This document shows positions 1-5,529 of a DNA stretch of 10,529 nt, piece after piece (the stretch's first letter is position 1; every line of letters starts with the position of its first letter). Origin of the DNA: an uncultured Eubacteriales bacterium (GTDB lineage Bacteria; Bacillota; Clostridia; Oscillospirales; Oscillospiraceae). The notes beneath the pieces are model-generated. The model saw only the letters and a program-made list of their open reading frames with translations. It had not been told where the DNA came from and did not search any database. The position numbers and the translations under genes were made by a program. The stretch is taken from NCBI GenBank assembly GCA_900550705.1, contig URTG01000052.1, positions 1 to 10,529 on the forward strand, given 5' to 3'.

Positions 1-25
1 CTGTCCTCAGCGTCCCGCGATACCT

Positions 26-140
26 GACGCACCGCCGAATCGGGGTGCCTCCGTTGTCGCGGGCGGCTGGGGACAGCCGCCCCTACGGGTTGTGGGTCCT
101 GCCTTTCCTTTGTTAGCGGGTGTAAGGGCGGCCGCCCGCC
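26..140. repeat. GC-rich intergenic inverted repeats, REP-like
   Basis: This stretch is non-coding and built of GC-rich palindromes. GGGCGGCTG (61-69) pairs with CAGCCGCCC (74-82) around a GGGA loop and is followed by CTAC. GGGCGGCCGCCC at 126-137 is a perfect palindrome. The block begins with GACGCACCGCCGAA (26-39), which matches 5328-5341 at 13 of 14 bases, and both copies are followed by a GGGCGGCY hairpin ending in GCCGCCCCTAC. I infer a dispersed intergenic repeat family; whether it is mobile cannot be judged from one window. A further small palindrome, GGCGGAT-ACT-ATCCGCC, lies at 164-180. Confidence 0.6.
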
Positions 141-218
141 GTTAACTGGGTGGGTTTCGTGCGGGCGGATACTATCCGCCTCTGCAAAAACACTGGAACA
201 TCGTCCTATTCTACGACG

Positions 219-250
219 AAAACGGAGTCCGGTCACCCGGGCTCCGTTTT
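219..250. terminator. Bidirectional terminator-like hairpin
   Basis: A 14-bp stem runs from 219-232 to 237-250 with a TCAC loop and a single T-G wobble. It begins with AAAA and ends with TTTT, so it could terminate transcription on either strand. On the plus strand it would end a gene to the left of the window. On the minus strand it lies about 190 nt beyond the stop of the flavoprotein gene, or it could close a short antisense RNA. Confidence 0.65.
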
Positions 251-279
251 CGTTGTGTGTGTTTGTAAAGGAGAGAGAA

Positions 280-369
280 ATGGGAGAAATAATGTCCAAT
301 CGCTTTGGACAGTGTTATATTACAAAAGAAATACGGCGAAATCGTGACGGCTCCGTGAACAATTTGTGA
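280..369 (+). CDS. Possible 29-residue small ORF, unrecognised
   Basis: ATG at 280 is preceded by AAGGAG (268-273) with a 6-nt gap, a good ribosome binding site. The ORF encodes 29 residues, begins MGEIMSNRFGQCYITKEI and stops at TGA 367-369. I recognise no family and see no signal peptide or membrane segment. After the stop, the same frame stays open to TAA at 430-432, so it could be a truncated or decayed gene. Against a gene: the 3' part coincides with an 11-bp-period repeat (343-370), and the ribosome-binding-site-like purine run could instead be the complement of a pyrimidine-rich antisense RNA. Confidence is low. Confidence 0.25.
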   Translation: MGEIMSNRFGQCYITKEIRRNRDGSVNNL

Positions 370-370
370 A
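343..370 (-). promoter_or_regulatory. Triple direct repeat, TTCACA type, 11-bp period
   Basis: Read on the minus strand, TTCACA, TTCACG and GTCACG follow one another with 5-bp spacers, so GTGA on the plus strand recurs at 344, 355 and 366. The same arrangement occurs at 8400-8427 upstream of ftsH. One-helical-turn direct repeats of this form are typical of OmpR/PhoP-family response-regulator sites. Which regulator acts here, if any, is unknown. Confidence 0.35.
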
Positions 371-425
371 TTCAAAACGAGAGCCGCTTTGGCAGGGATA
401 CGGAACAAAGGTCCGCTCCCCCCAA

Positions 426-460
426 CTCCTAACTCCTACCTCCTAACTCCTACCTCCTAA
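426..460. repeat. Five tandem CTCCTAA/CTCCTAC heptamers
   Basis: Five perfect-period 7-bp units alternate CTCCTAA, CTCCTAC, CTCCTAA, CTCCTAC, CTCCTAA. The array overlaps the end of the minus-strand flavoprotein gene: its stop codon (443-445) and last few codons lie inside the repeat. A shorter copy lies at 5442-5462. The copy number may be variable. Confidence 0.85.
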
Positions 461-1510
461 CTTTCCCCGGTATTCCTCCATAATGGCTGCCACCGTCGTC
501 ATGCGGTGGCAGTGCTCCACACCGGAGCCGCAGAAGAACAGCCCCTCCTCCCGGTTGCCCAGGGCGGCCTGGATCAGGGCGTGGGTGATGCAGTAGCGGG
601 TGGCGGCGGGGTCGCAGGTCTTGATACAGCCGGCGCACCAGGTGGGGGGGATGCGGTCCTCGGTCTCCATGCGGCGGATGAGGGGGGTCTCAATGGCCCG
701 GCCGGGCATTCCCACGGGGCTGTGGATGATGCGGACGTCCTCCGCCCCGGCCCGGAGGATCTCGTCCTTGAAGCCCTGGCTGGCGTCGCACTCCTCTGTG
801 ACGATGAACCGGGTGGCCGCCTGGACCCCGGCAGCCCCCAGGGCGCGGAAGCGCACCAGGTCCTCCGGCCCCAAATCGCCGCCGGCCACAAAGACGGGGA
901 TCTTGTGGCCGTACTTCTCCTCGAAGGGCGTCAGCTCCGCCAGCACCTGGGGCAGGATCTCCTCCAGGGACTGGGCGGTGCCCGCCCGCAGGTCCTCCTC
1001 CTGAAAGCCCAGGTGGCCCCCGGCCCCCCGGCCCTCAATGACGAGGAAGTCCGCCGTCACGCCGAAGCGCTTGTCCCAGGTCTTCAGGATCAGCTTGGCC
1101 GCCCGGCCGCTGGACACGATGGGGGCCAGGGCCACCCCGGACCCGGCGGTGAGGCCGGGCAGCTCCAGAGGCAGGCCCGCGCCGGAGATGATGGCGTCCG
1201 CGCCGCCCTCCACCGCCGCCTGGGCCAGGGGGGCATACTGCCGCATGGCCACCATCAGATTGACGGCCACCAGTCCCCGGCCGCCGGACAGCGCCCTGGC
1301 CTTGGCGATCTCCGCCTTCAGCGCCCGGAGGTTGGCCCCGTTGGGGTCCTGGCGGAAGTCCGCCTCCCGATAGCCCGGGTGGGCGGCGCTGATACAGCCC
1401 ATGCCGCCCTGCCCCGCCACCGCGCCGGCCAGTCCCCCCAGGGAGACGCCCACTCCCATGCCGCCCTGAATGACGGGCAGCTCCAATTCGTGTGTTCCGA
1501 TCTGGACCAT
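443..1510 (-). CDS. Nitronate monooxygenase / FabK-like FMN oxidoreductase
   Basis: Predicted cytosolic FMN-dependent TIM-barrel enzyme of the 2-nitropropane dioxygenase/FabK superfamily, 355 residues. Visible motifs are QGGMGVGVS near residue 15 (flavin-binding N-terminus), EGRGAGGHLGF near 159-169 with the family's histidine at about 166, FVAGGD near 207-212 (phosphate binding), and GVQAATRF at 228-235. The C-terminal part has six cysteines (about 292, 295, 299, 307, 327, 334), including CxxCxxxC; clostridial members often carry such a tail, and its metal or disulfide role is unknown. I chose the ATG at 1510 because AGGAG lies 9 nt upstream; an in-frame ATG at 1537 has no such site. The substrate (nitronate, enoyl thioester or other) cannot be told from sequence. 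It has its own promoter behind the etfA terminator. The last residues are encoded by the heptamer repeat. Confidence 0.85.
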   Translation of the reverse strand: MVQIGTHELELPVIQGGMGVGVSLGGLAGAVAGQGGMGCISAAHPGYREADFRQDPNGANLRALKAEIAKARALSGGRGLVAVNLMVAMRQYAPLAQAAVEGGADAIISGAGLPLELPGLTAGSGVALAPIVSSGRAAKLILKTWDKRFGVTADFLVIEGRGAGGHLGFQEEDLRAGTAQSLEEILPQVLAELTPFEEKYGHKIPVFVAGGDLGPEDLVRFRALGAAGVQAATRFIVTEECDASQGFKDEILRAGAEDVRIIHSPVGMPGRAIETPLIRRMETEDRIPPTWCAGCIKTCDPAATRYCITHALIQAALGNREEGLFFCGSGVEHCHRMTTVAAIMEEYRGKLGGRS

Positions 1511-1549
1511 GCTGCTTCTCTCCTGACTGAATATCATTCTAAAAACTAG

Positions 1550-1582
1550 ATTATATCATATCATAGAAAATATTTTTGTCAA
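1550..1582 (-). promoter_or_regulatory. Sigma-A-type promoter for the flavoprotein gene
   Basis: On the minus strand a perfect -35 TTGACA (1577-1582) is followed after 16 bp by TATGAT (1555-1560). An overlapping TATAAT (1550-1555) is 21 bp from the -35. The surrounding DNA is strongly AT-rich. The predicted start is about 30 nt upstream of the ribosome binding site. Confidence 0.7.
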
Positions 1583-1616
1583 GAGGATTTCATCACGGGT
1601 GATCACAAGGCGCACC

Positions 1617-1653
1617 AAAAAACGGGACCGTCTCCCGAAGGAAACGGTCCCGT
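1617..1653 (-). terminator. Intrinsic terminator of bcd-etfB-etfA
   Basis: A 10-bp stem ACGGGACCGT (1622-1631) / ACGGTCCCGT (1644-1653) is followed on the minus strand by six T (1622-1617). It begins 23 bases past the etfA stop codon. Confidence 0.9.
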
Positions 1654-1676
1654 AAATTGACGCTCTTGCGCGCTGC

Positions 1677-2789
1677 TTACTTGGCAGCCTTGGCGGCCTT
1701 GATGGCCTCGATGAGCATGGGGGCGACCTTGAACAGATCGCCGGCGATGCCGTAATCGGCAATCTCGAAGATGGGGGCGGTCTCGTTCTTGTTCACCGCG
1801 ATGATGCACTCGGAATCCTGCATACCAGCCTTGTGCTGGATGGCGCCGGAGATACCCAGAGCGACATAGATCTTGGGGTGAACGGTCTTGCCGGTCTGAC
1901 CGACCTGGTGGTCGGCGGACATCCAGCCGGAGTCCACGACGGCACGGGAAGCGCCCACGACGCCGCCCAGGACCTCAGCCAGCTCCTCGGCCAGCTTGAT
2001 GCCGGTCTGCACGTCCTTGGAGATACCACGGCCCACGGAGACGACCACGTCGGCGCCGATCAGATCGACCAGCTTCTTGGCGGCCTTCACGACCTCGACG
2101 ACCTCGGTCTCCATATCGGCGGCGCTCAGCTTGACCTCGGGCTTGATGATCTCGCAGGCGTCGGCCTTGGCCTGGCTGAACTCGGCCTTCTTCATCACGC
2201 CGGGGCGCACGGTGGCCATGGCGGGACGGAAGCGGGGGCAGATGATGGTAGCCATCAGGTGGCCGCCGAAGGCGGGACGGGTCATCTTCAGGTTGCGGTC
2301 GTCCTCCTTGATGGAGTCGATCATCGCGGGAGCCAGGGTGGAGGACTCACGCAGGAAGTCCTTGTACTTGGGCACGTCGATGTCCAGGTGGGTGCAGTCG
2401 GCGCACAGGCCGGTGTGCAGACGGGCGGCGCAGCGGGGGCCCAGGTCGCGGCCGATGTTGGTGGCGCCGATCAGCATCACCTCGGGCTTGTACTCCTCGA
2501 TGGTGTCGCAGATCACCTTGGTGTAGCCGTCGGTGGTGTAGTTCTCCAGCAGGGGGTCGTCGCAGACGTACACGCCGTCAGCGCCGTAGCCGCCCAGCTC
2601 CTTGGCGATGCCCTCGATGTTGTGGCCCAGCAGGATGCCGTACAGCTTGGTGCCCAGCTCGTCAGCCAGCTTGCGGCCCTCAGAGATCAGCTCGAAGGAG
2701 GTGGACATCATGGTGCCCTGACGCTGCTCGCAGAAAACCCACACGCCGCCGTTGAAGGCAGCAATATCAGCGCTATTGAAAGTAGACAT
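1677..2789 (-). CDS. etfA: Electron transfer flavoprotein alpha subunit
   Basis: 370-residue EtfA, partner of EtfB. In butyrate-forming clostridia this heterodimer forms a complex with Bcd that oxidises NADH and splits the electrons between crotonyl-CoA and ferredoxin or flavodoxin. The N-terminal ETF domain (about 1-200) includes IGATNIGRDLGPRCAARL (107-124). The C-terminal FAD-binding domain shows GRGI (253-256), GASRAVVDSGW (279-289), QVGQTGKTVHPKIYVALG (295-312), SGAIQHKAGM (314-323) and the NKNETAPIFEIADYGIAGD region (333-351). The start at 2789 follows a GGGAG-type site 11 nt upstream. It is last in the operon, 21 nt after etfB, and is followed by a terminator. The bifurcating role is inferred from the bcd-etfB-etfA arrangement. 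Confidence 0.95.
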   Translation of the reverse strand: MSTFNSADIAAFNGGVWVFCEQRQGTMMSTSFELISEGRKLADELGTKLYGILLGHNIEGIAKELGGYGADGVYVCDDPLLENYTTDGYTKVICDTIEEYKPEVMLIGATNIGRDLGPRCAARLHTGLCADCTHLDIDVPKYKDFLRESSTLAPAMIDSIKEDDRNLKMTRPAFGGHLMATIICPRFRPAMATVRPGVMKKAEFSQAKADACEIIKPEVKLSAADMETEVVEVVKAAKKLVDLIGADVVVSVGRGISKDVQTGIKLAEELAEVLGGVVGASRAVVDSGWMSADHQVGQTGKTVHPKIYVALGISGAIQHKAGMQDSECIIAVNKNETAPIFEIADYGIAGDLFKVAPMLIEAIKAAKAAK

Positions 2790-2810
2790 ATTCTTCTGTT
2801 CTCCCTTCTA

Positions 2811-3611
2811 TCAGATCAGATGCTTGCCGGCAAGGATACCGGCCAGCTTCTCGCAAGTCTCTTTGTCAGCGCCTTCCAGCATCATGCCGGCGCCCTTCTG
2901 GGGAGGCGTGAAGGACTTGAAAATGTTGGTGGGGGAACCCTTCAGACCAATGGTGGTCAGGTCGATCAGGGGATCGTCCTTCAGGGTGTTGAAGTCAAAG
3001 ATCTCATAGGGCTTCTCATAGCACTCGAAGATGCCGCCCACGCTCATATAGCGGGGAGTGTTCAGCTCCTTGATGCAGGTGATCAGGCAGGGAGTCTTGA
3101 CCTTGATGGTCATATAGCCGTCCTCCAGCATACGCTTGACGGTCAGGGTGTTGCCGTCCTTCTTGATCTCGGCGGCATAGGAGACCTGGGGCAGGTGCAG
3201 CTTCTCCGCGATCTGGGGGCCGACCTGGGCGGTGTCGCCGTCGATGGCCTGACGGCCGCACATCACGATGTCCTCCTCGCCCACGCCGATCTTGTTGATG
3301 GCAGCGGCCAGGATCTGAGAGGTGGCATAGGTGTCGGAGCCGCCGAACTCACGGCCGGAAACCAGAACGGCGCGGTCCACGCCCCGGGCCATGACCTCAC
3401 GCAGCATCCCCTCGGCGGGCGGGGGACCCATGGAGACAACAATGACCTCGGCACCGGTCTGCTCCTTCAGGACCAGAGCGGCCTCAACGGCGTTCAGATC
3501 GTCGGGGTTGGTGATAGCGGCCATGGAGGCACGATTCAGAGTACCATCGGGATTGACGGCCACCTTGCCGGAGGTATCGGGGACCTGCTTAACACAAACA
3601 ATGATTTTCAT
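2811..3611 (-). CDS. etfB: Electron transfer flavoprotein beta subunit
   Basis: 266-residue EtfB, the usual length. Visible are the N-terminal MKIIVCVKQVPDT, GRQAIDGDTAQVGPQIAE (119-136), a loop typical of EtfB proteins where bifurcating forms hold the second FAD instead of AMP, and LNTPRYMSVGGIFECY (183-198), which contacts the partner dehydrogenase in the family. The start at 3611 has AGGAGG (3621-3626) 9 nt upstream. Only 18 nt separate it from the bcd stop and 21 nt from etfA, so the three genes are almost certainly co-transcribed. No unusual residue was noticed. Confidence 0.95.
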   Translation of the reverse strand: MKIIVCVKQVPDTSGKVAVNPDGTLNRASMAAITNPDDLNAVEAALVLKEQTGAEVIVVSMGPPPAEGMLREVMARGVDRAVLVSGREFGGSDTYATSQILAAAINKIGVGEEDIVMCGRQAIDGDTAQVGPQIAEKLHLPQVSYAAEIKKDGNTLTVKRMLEDGYMTIKVKTPCLITCIKELNTPRYMSVGGIFECYEKPYEIFDFNTLKDDPLIDLTTIGLKGSPTNIFKSFTPPQKGAGMMLEGADKETCEKLAGILAGKHLI

Positions 3612-3629
3612 TTCGATCTGCCTCCTATC

Positions 3630-4772
3630 TTATTTCACGCCCAGGTGGCTGGCGATGACCATGCGCTGGACTTCGGAAGTACCCTCATAGATCTCGGTGA
3701 TCTTGGCGTCACGCATCATGCGCTCCACGGGGTACTCACGGGTGTAGCCGTAACCGCCGAACAGCTGAACAGCGCGGCGAGTCACGTCGGAGGCGGCCTC
3801 AGCGGCGAACAGCTTGGCCATGGCGGCGTCCATGGAGTAAGCCTCGTGGTTCTGCTTCTTCATGGCAGCGGAATAGACCAGGAACTGAGCGGCCTGCATA
3901 CGGGTGTGCATATCGGCCAGCTGGAACTGGGTGTTCTGGAACTGAGACAGGCGCTTCTTGAACTGAACGCGCTCCTGGGTGTACTTGATGGCCTCGTCGA
4001 TGGCGCCCTCGCCCAGACCCAGAGCCTGCGCGGCGATGCCGATACGGCCGCCGTCCAGGGTCATCATGGCGATCTTGAAGCCCTGGCCCTCCTTGCCCAG
4101 CAGGTTCTCCTTGGGGACGATGCAGTCCTCAAAGATCAGGTCGCAGGTGGAGGAGCCGCGGATGCCCATCTTCTTCTCGTGCTTGCCGGTGGAGAAGCCG
4201 GGGAAGTCCTTCTCCACGATGAAGGCGGAGATGCCGTGGTTGCCCAGCTTGGGGTCGGTCATGGCGAAGACCACGAAGGTGGAGGCCACGTTGCCGTTGG
4301 TGATGAAGCACTTGGAGCCGTTCAGAACGTAGTGGTCGCCCTCGAGAACGGCGGTGGTCTGCTGACCGGAGGCATCGGTACCGGCGTTGGGCTCGGTCAG
4401 GCCGAAGGCGCCGATCTTCTTGCCGGACAGCAGGTCAGGCAGATACTTCATCTTCTGCTCCTCGGTGCCGTGCTCAAAGATGGGGGCGCAGCACAGAGAG
4501 GTGTGGGCGGAGACGATAACGCCGGTGGTGCCGCAGACCTTGGACAGCTCCTCAACGCACATGGCGTAGGACAGCACATCGCCGCCGGCGCCGCCGTACT
4601 GCTTGGGGAAGTAGATGCCCATCATGCCCAGCTTACCCATCTTCTCGACGGTCTCCATGGGGAAGCGCTCTTCCTCGTCGAGCTCCTCGGCCAGGGGCTT
4701 GACCTCGTTCTCGGCGAACTCGCGGTACATCTTGCGGACCATCTCTTGTTCTTTCGACAGGTGAAAATCCAT
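3630..4772 (-). CDS. bcd: Short-chain (butyryl-CoA) acyl-CoA dehydrogenase
   Basis: 380-residue FAD enzyme of the acyl-CoA dehydrogenase family, full length for Bcd. It reduces crotonyl-CoA to butyryl-CoA with EtfAB. Features in order: helical N-terminal domain (1-115) with FPKQYGGAGGD; the FAD/substrate signature GAFGLTEPNAGTDAS (121-135); the middle beta-domain with CFITNG (155-160) and MGIRGSSTCDL (202-212); and the C-terminal helical domain with the adenine-binding QLFGGYGYTREYPVER (336-351) and IYEGTSEVQR (361-370). The glutamate of the YEGT motif, E363, is the expected catalytic base. The start at 4772 has AGGAGG (4781-4786) 8 nt upstream. First gene of the operon. The neighbouring Etf genes support butyryl-CoA dehydrogenase over a beta-oxidation role, but chain-length specificity is inferred. 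Confidence 0.95.
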   Translation of the reverse strand: MDFHLSKEQEMVRKMYREFAENEVKPLAEELDEEERFPMETVEKMGKLGMMGIYFPKQYGGAGGDVLSYAMCVEELSKVCGTTGVIVSAHTSLCCAPIFEHGTEEQKMKYLPDLLSGKKIGAFGLTEPNAGTDASGQQTTAVLEGDHYVLNGSKCFITNGNVASTFVVFAMTDPKLGNHGISAFIVEKDFPGFSTGKHEKKMGIRGSSTCDLIFEDCIVPKENLLGKEGQGFKIAMMTLDGGRIGIAAQALGLGEGAIDEAIKYTQERVQFKKRLSQFQNTQFQLADMHTRMQAAQFLVYSAAMKKQNHEAYSMDAAMAKLFAAEAASDVTRRAVQLFGGYGYTREYPVERMMRDAKITEIYEGTSEVQRMVIASHLGVK

Positions 4773-4816
4773 TTTTCAGTCCTCCTACTTTTGTTACTCT
4801 TAAGAAAATATCGTGA

Positions 4817-4861
4817 CCGCCTCTTTCCGGACTGCCCGATCCGGTGGATAAGCAGAGGCGG
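4817..4861 (-). other. Nested stem-loop in the bcd leader
   Basis: CCGCCTCT (4817-4824) pairs with AGAGGCGG (4854-4861), and inside it CCGGA (4827-4831) pairs with TCCGG (4840-4844). No U-tract follows, so an mRNA-stability or processing role is more likely than termination. Confidence 0.5.
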
Positions 4862-4884
4862 CGAACGACGGCAGAACCATTTCT

Positions 4885-4902
4885 TTGTTAAATTTATAAC
4901 AA
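4885..4902. promoter_or_regulatory. Rex-type operator in the bcd leader
   Basis: The 18-bp palindrome TTGTTAAATTTATAACAA agrees with the published Firmicutes Rex consensus TTGTTAA-N4-TTAACAA at all but one of 14 fixed positions. It extends to an 8-bp perfect inverted repeat at 4883-4904. Rex senses NADH/NAD+ and is known to repress butyrate-pathway genes in clostridia. The site sits about 80-95 nt downstream of the best predicted promoter, an unusual position that would require a roadblock or a second promoter. Confidence 0.7.
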
Positions 4903-4903
4903 A

Positions 4904-4966
4904 GTTTTCCCGAAAAAAGCGCAACACAAAGGTCCCCCCTCGTCGTTGCGATCCCTATCGGAAAAC
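4904..4966 (-). terminator. Attenuator-like hairpin in the bcd leader
   Basis: On the minus strand CGCAAC (4950-4945) pairs with GTTGCG (4925-4920) around a 19-nt loop and is followed by C and six T (4918-4913), the form of an intrinsic terminator. An outer stem, GTTTTCC (4966-4960) with GGAAAAC (4910-4904), could enclose it. Because it lies between promoter and gene it may attenuate transcription. The long loop makes the stem only moderately stable. Confidence 0.4.
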
Positions 4967-4987
4967 GTCCTGTTGTCTGACGGTGAA

Positions 4988-5016
4988 ATTATAACATTTT
5001 CCCCGGAATATTGCAA
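4988..5016 (-). promoter_or_regulatory. Promoter of bcd-etfB-etfA
   Basis: On the minus strand a -35 TTGCAA (5011-5016) is separated by exactly 17 bp from a perfect TATAAT (4988-4993), with TG one base upstream (extended -10). I see no other promoter of this quality before bcd. Confidence 0.8.
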
Positions 5017-5294
5017 GGGAAACTTCCGGAATAATCACAAAATATTTTTCCCTTTATCGCGTTGAAACTATGATAATGTTGTCCTGAAGTATGCTGTTAT
5101 TGTCCAAAACTGCAAGTTGTCCAGCAAAGCGCCCGGAATCGCCGGATTATTCGGTGATAGCGAACAGGAAATGCAGCCTTTCTGTCCCATTCGTCATAGA
5201 CGTTTTGCCGAAGGATGAAATTAGCCCTCCTCTGATGCCGAATCCCCCTGTCAGGGGGAAATCGGCCCCTACGGGTGCACCATCGTAAACCCCC

Positions 5295-5365
5295 GTAGGG
5301 GCGGCCTTTGGCCGCCCGCCGACAATCGACGCACCCCCGAACGGGCGGCCACAGGCCGCCCCTAC
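5295..5365. repeat. 24-bp inverted repeat with self-complementary arms
   Basis: The left arm at 5295-5318 begins GTAGGGGCGGCC. The right arm at 5342-5365 is its reverse complement with one mismatch. Each arm is itself a hairpin (GGGCGGCC around TTT or ACA), so the element can fold as one long stem or two short ones. The spacer of 23 bases includes most of GACGCACCCCCGAA, shared with 26-39. It resembles a paired REP (BIME-like) element; no transposase is present. Confidence 0.7.
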
Positions 5366-5441
5366 ATGGGTAGCGGTAGAAAACCCTTCTGGCGCAAGGG
5401 CTCAAGGCCCTTCACTCCCCCTCAGCCAGCTTCGCTGACAG

Positions 5442-5462
5442 CTCCTAACTCCTACCTCCTAA
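5442..5462. repeat. Three tandem CTCCTAA/C heptamers
   Basis: CTCCTAA, CTCCTAC, CTCCTAA follow directly, then a decayed unit. This is the same alternating repeat as at 426-460 and again lies beyond the 3' end of a minus-strand gene, here past the hbd terminator. Confidence 0.75.
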
Positions 5463-5484
5463 CTCCCCATCCTGCCTCCACACG

Positions 5485-5522
5485 AAAACCGGGCCCGACG
5501 CACATACGTCGGACCCGGTTTT
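5485..5522 (-). terminator. Intrinsic terminator of hbd
   Basis: A 16-bp stem (5485-5500 with 5507-5522) with one mismatched position and a CACATA loop is flanked by AAAA and TTTT. It begins 7 bases after the hbd stop codon. The short T-tract and symmetric form could also stop plus-strand transcription. Confidence 0.85.
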
Positions 5523-5529
5523 CAGCGAT

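Larger units (their letters stand above)
4773..4981 (-). promoter_or_regulatory. Long structured leader of the bcd operon
   Basis: If transcription starts about 7 bases past the -10 at 4988-4993, the 5' leader is roughly 208 nt. In transcript order it holds a terminator-like nested hairpin (4966-4904), the Rex-like palindrome (4902-4885), a second nested stem-loop (4861-4817) and the ribosome binding site (4786-4781). I see no convincing leader peptide and no riboswitch consensus I recognise. Confidence 0.5.
5017..5484. other. Intergenic region without a gene
   Basis: No convincing coding sequence: open frames here have no ribosome binding site and run through palindromes. The left third is AT-rich and unstructured. 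From 5244 on there are GC-rich inverted repeats, including CCCCCT-GTC-AGGGGG (5244-5258), the large inverted repeat at 5295-5365 and heptamers at 5442-5462. Confidence 0.7.

Noticed and set aside
506..1549. A 347-codon plus-strand open frame opposite the flavoprotein gene
   Set aside because: Low-complexity Gly/Ala/Asp-rich shadow; the minus strand carries conserved flavin-binding motifs, a promoter and a ribosome binding site.
1833..4994. A 1053-codon open frame on the plus strand opposite etfA, etfB and bcd
   Set aside because: It is antisense to three clearly recognisable genes, has a biased low-complexity composition (rich in Gly, Leu, Asp, His, Val), and runs through the bcd promoter region. 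It is a shadow of GC-rich coding on the other strand.
5295..5365. CRISPR array or insertion-sequence ends
   Set aside because: Only one inverted pair is present, there are no regularly spaced direct repeats, and no transposase or cas gene is in the window.
5097..5405. 102-codon minus-strand open frame in the bcd-hbd intergenic region
   Set aside because: It runs through the 24-bp inverted repeat, has an Arg/Cys/Gly-rich shadow composition and no ribosome binding site.
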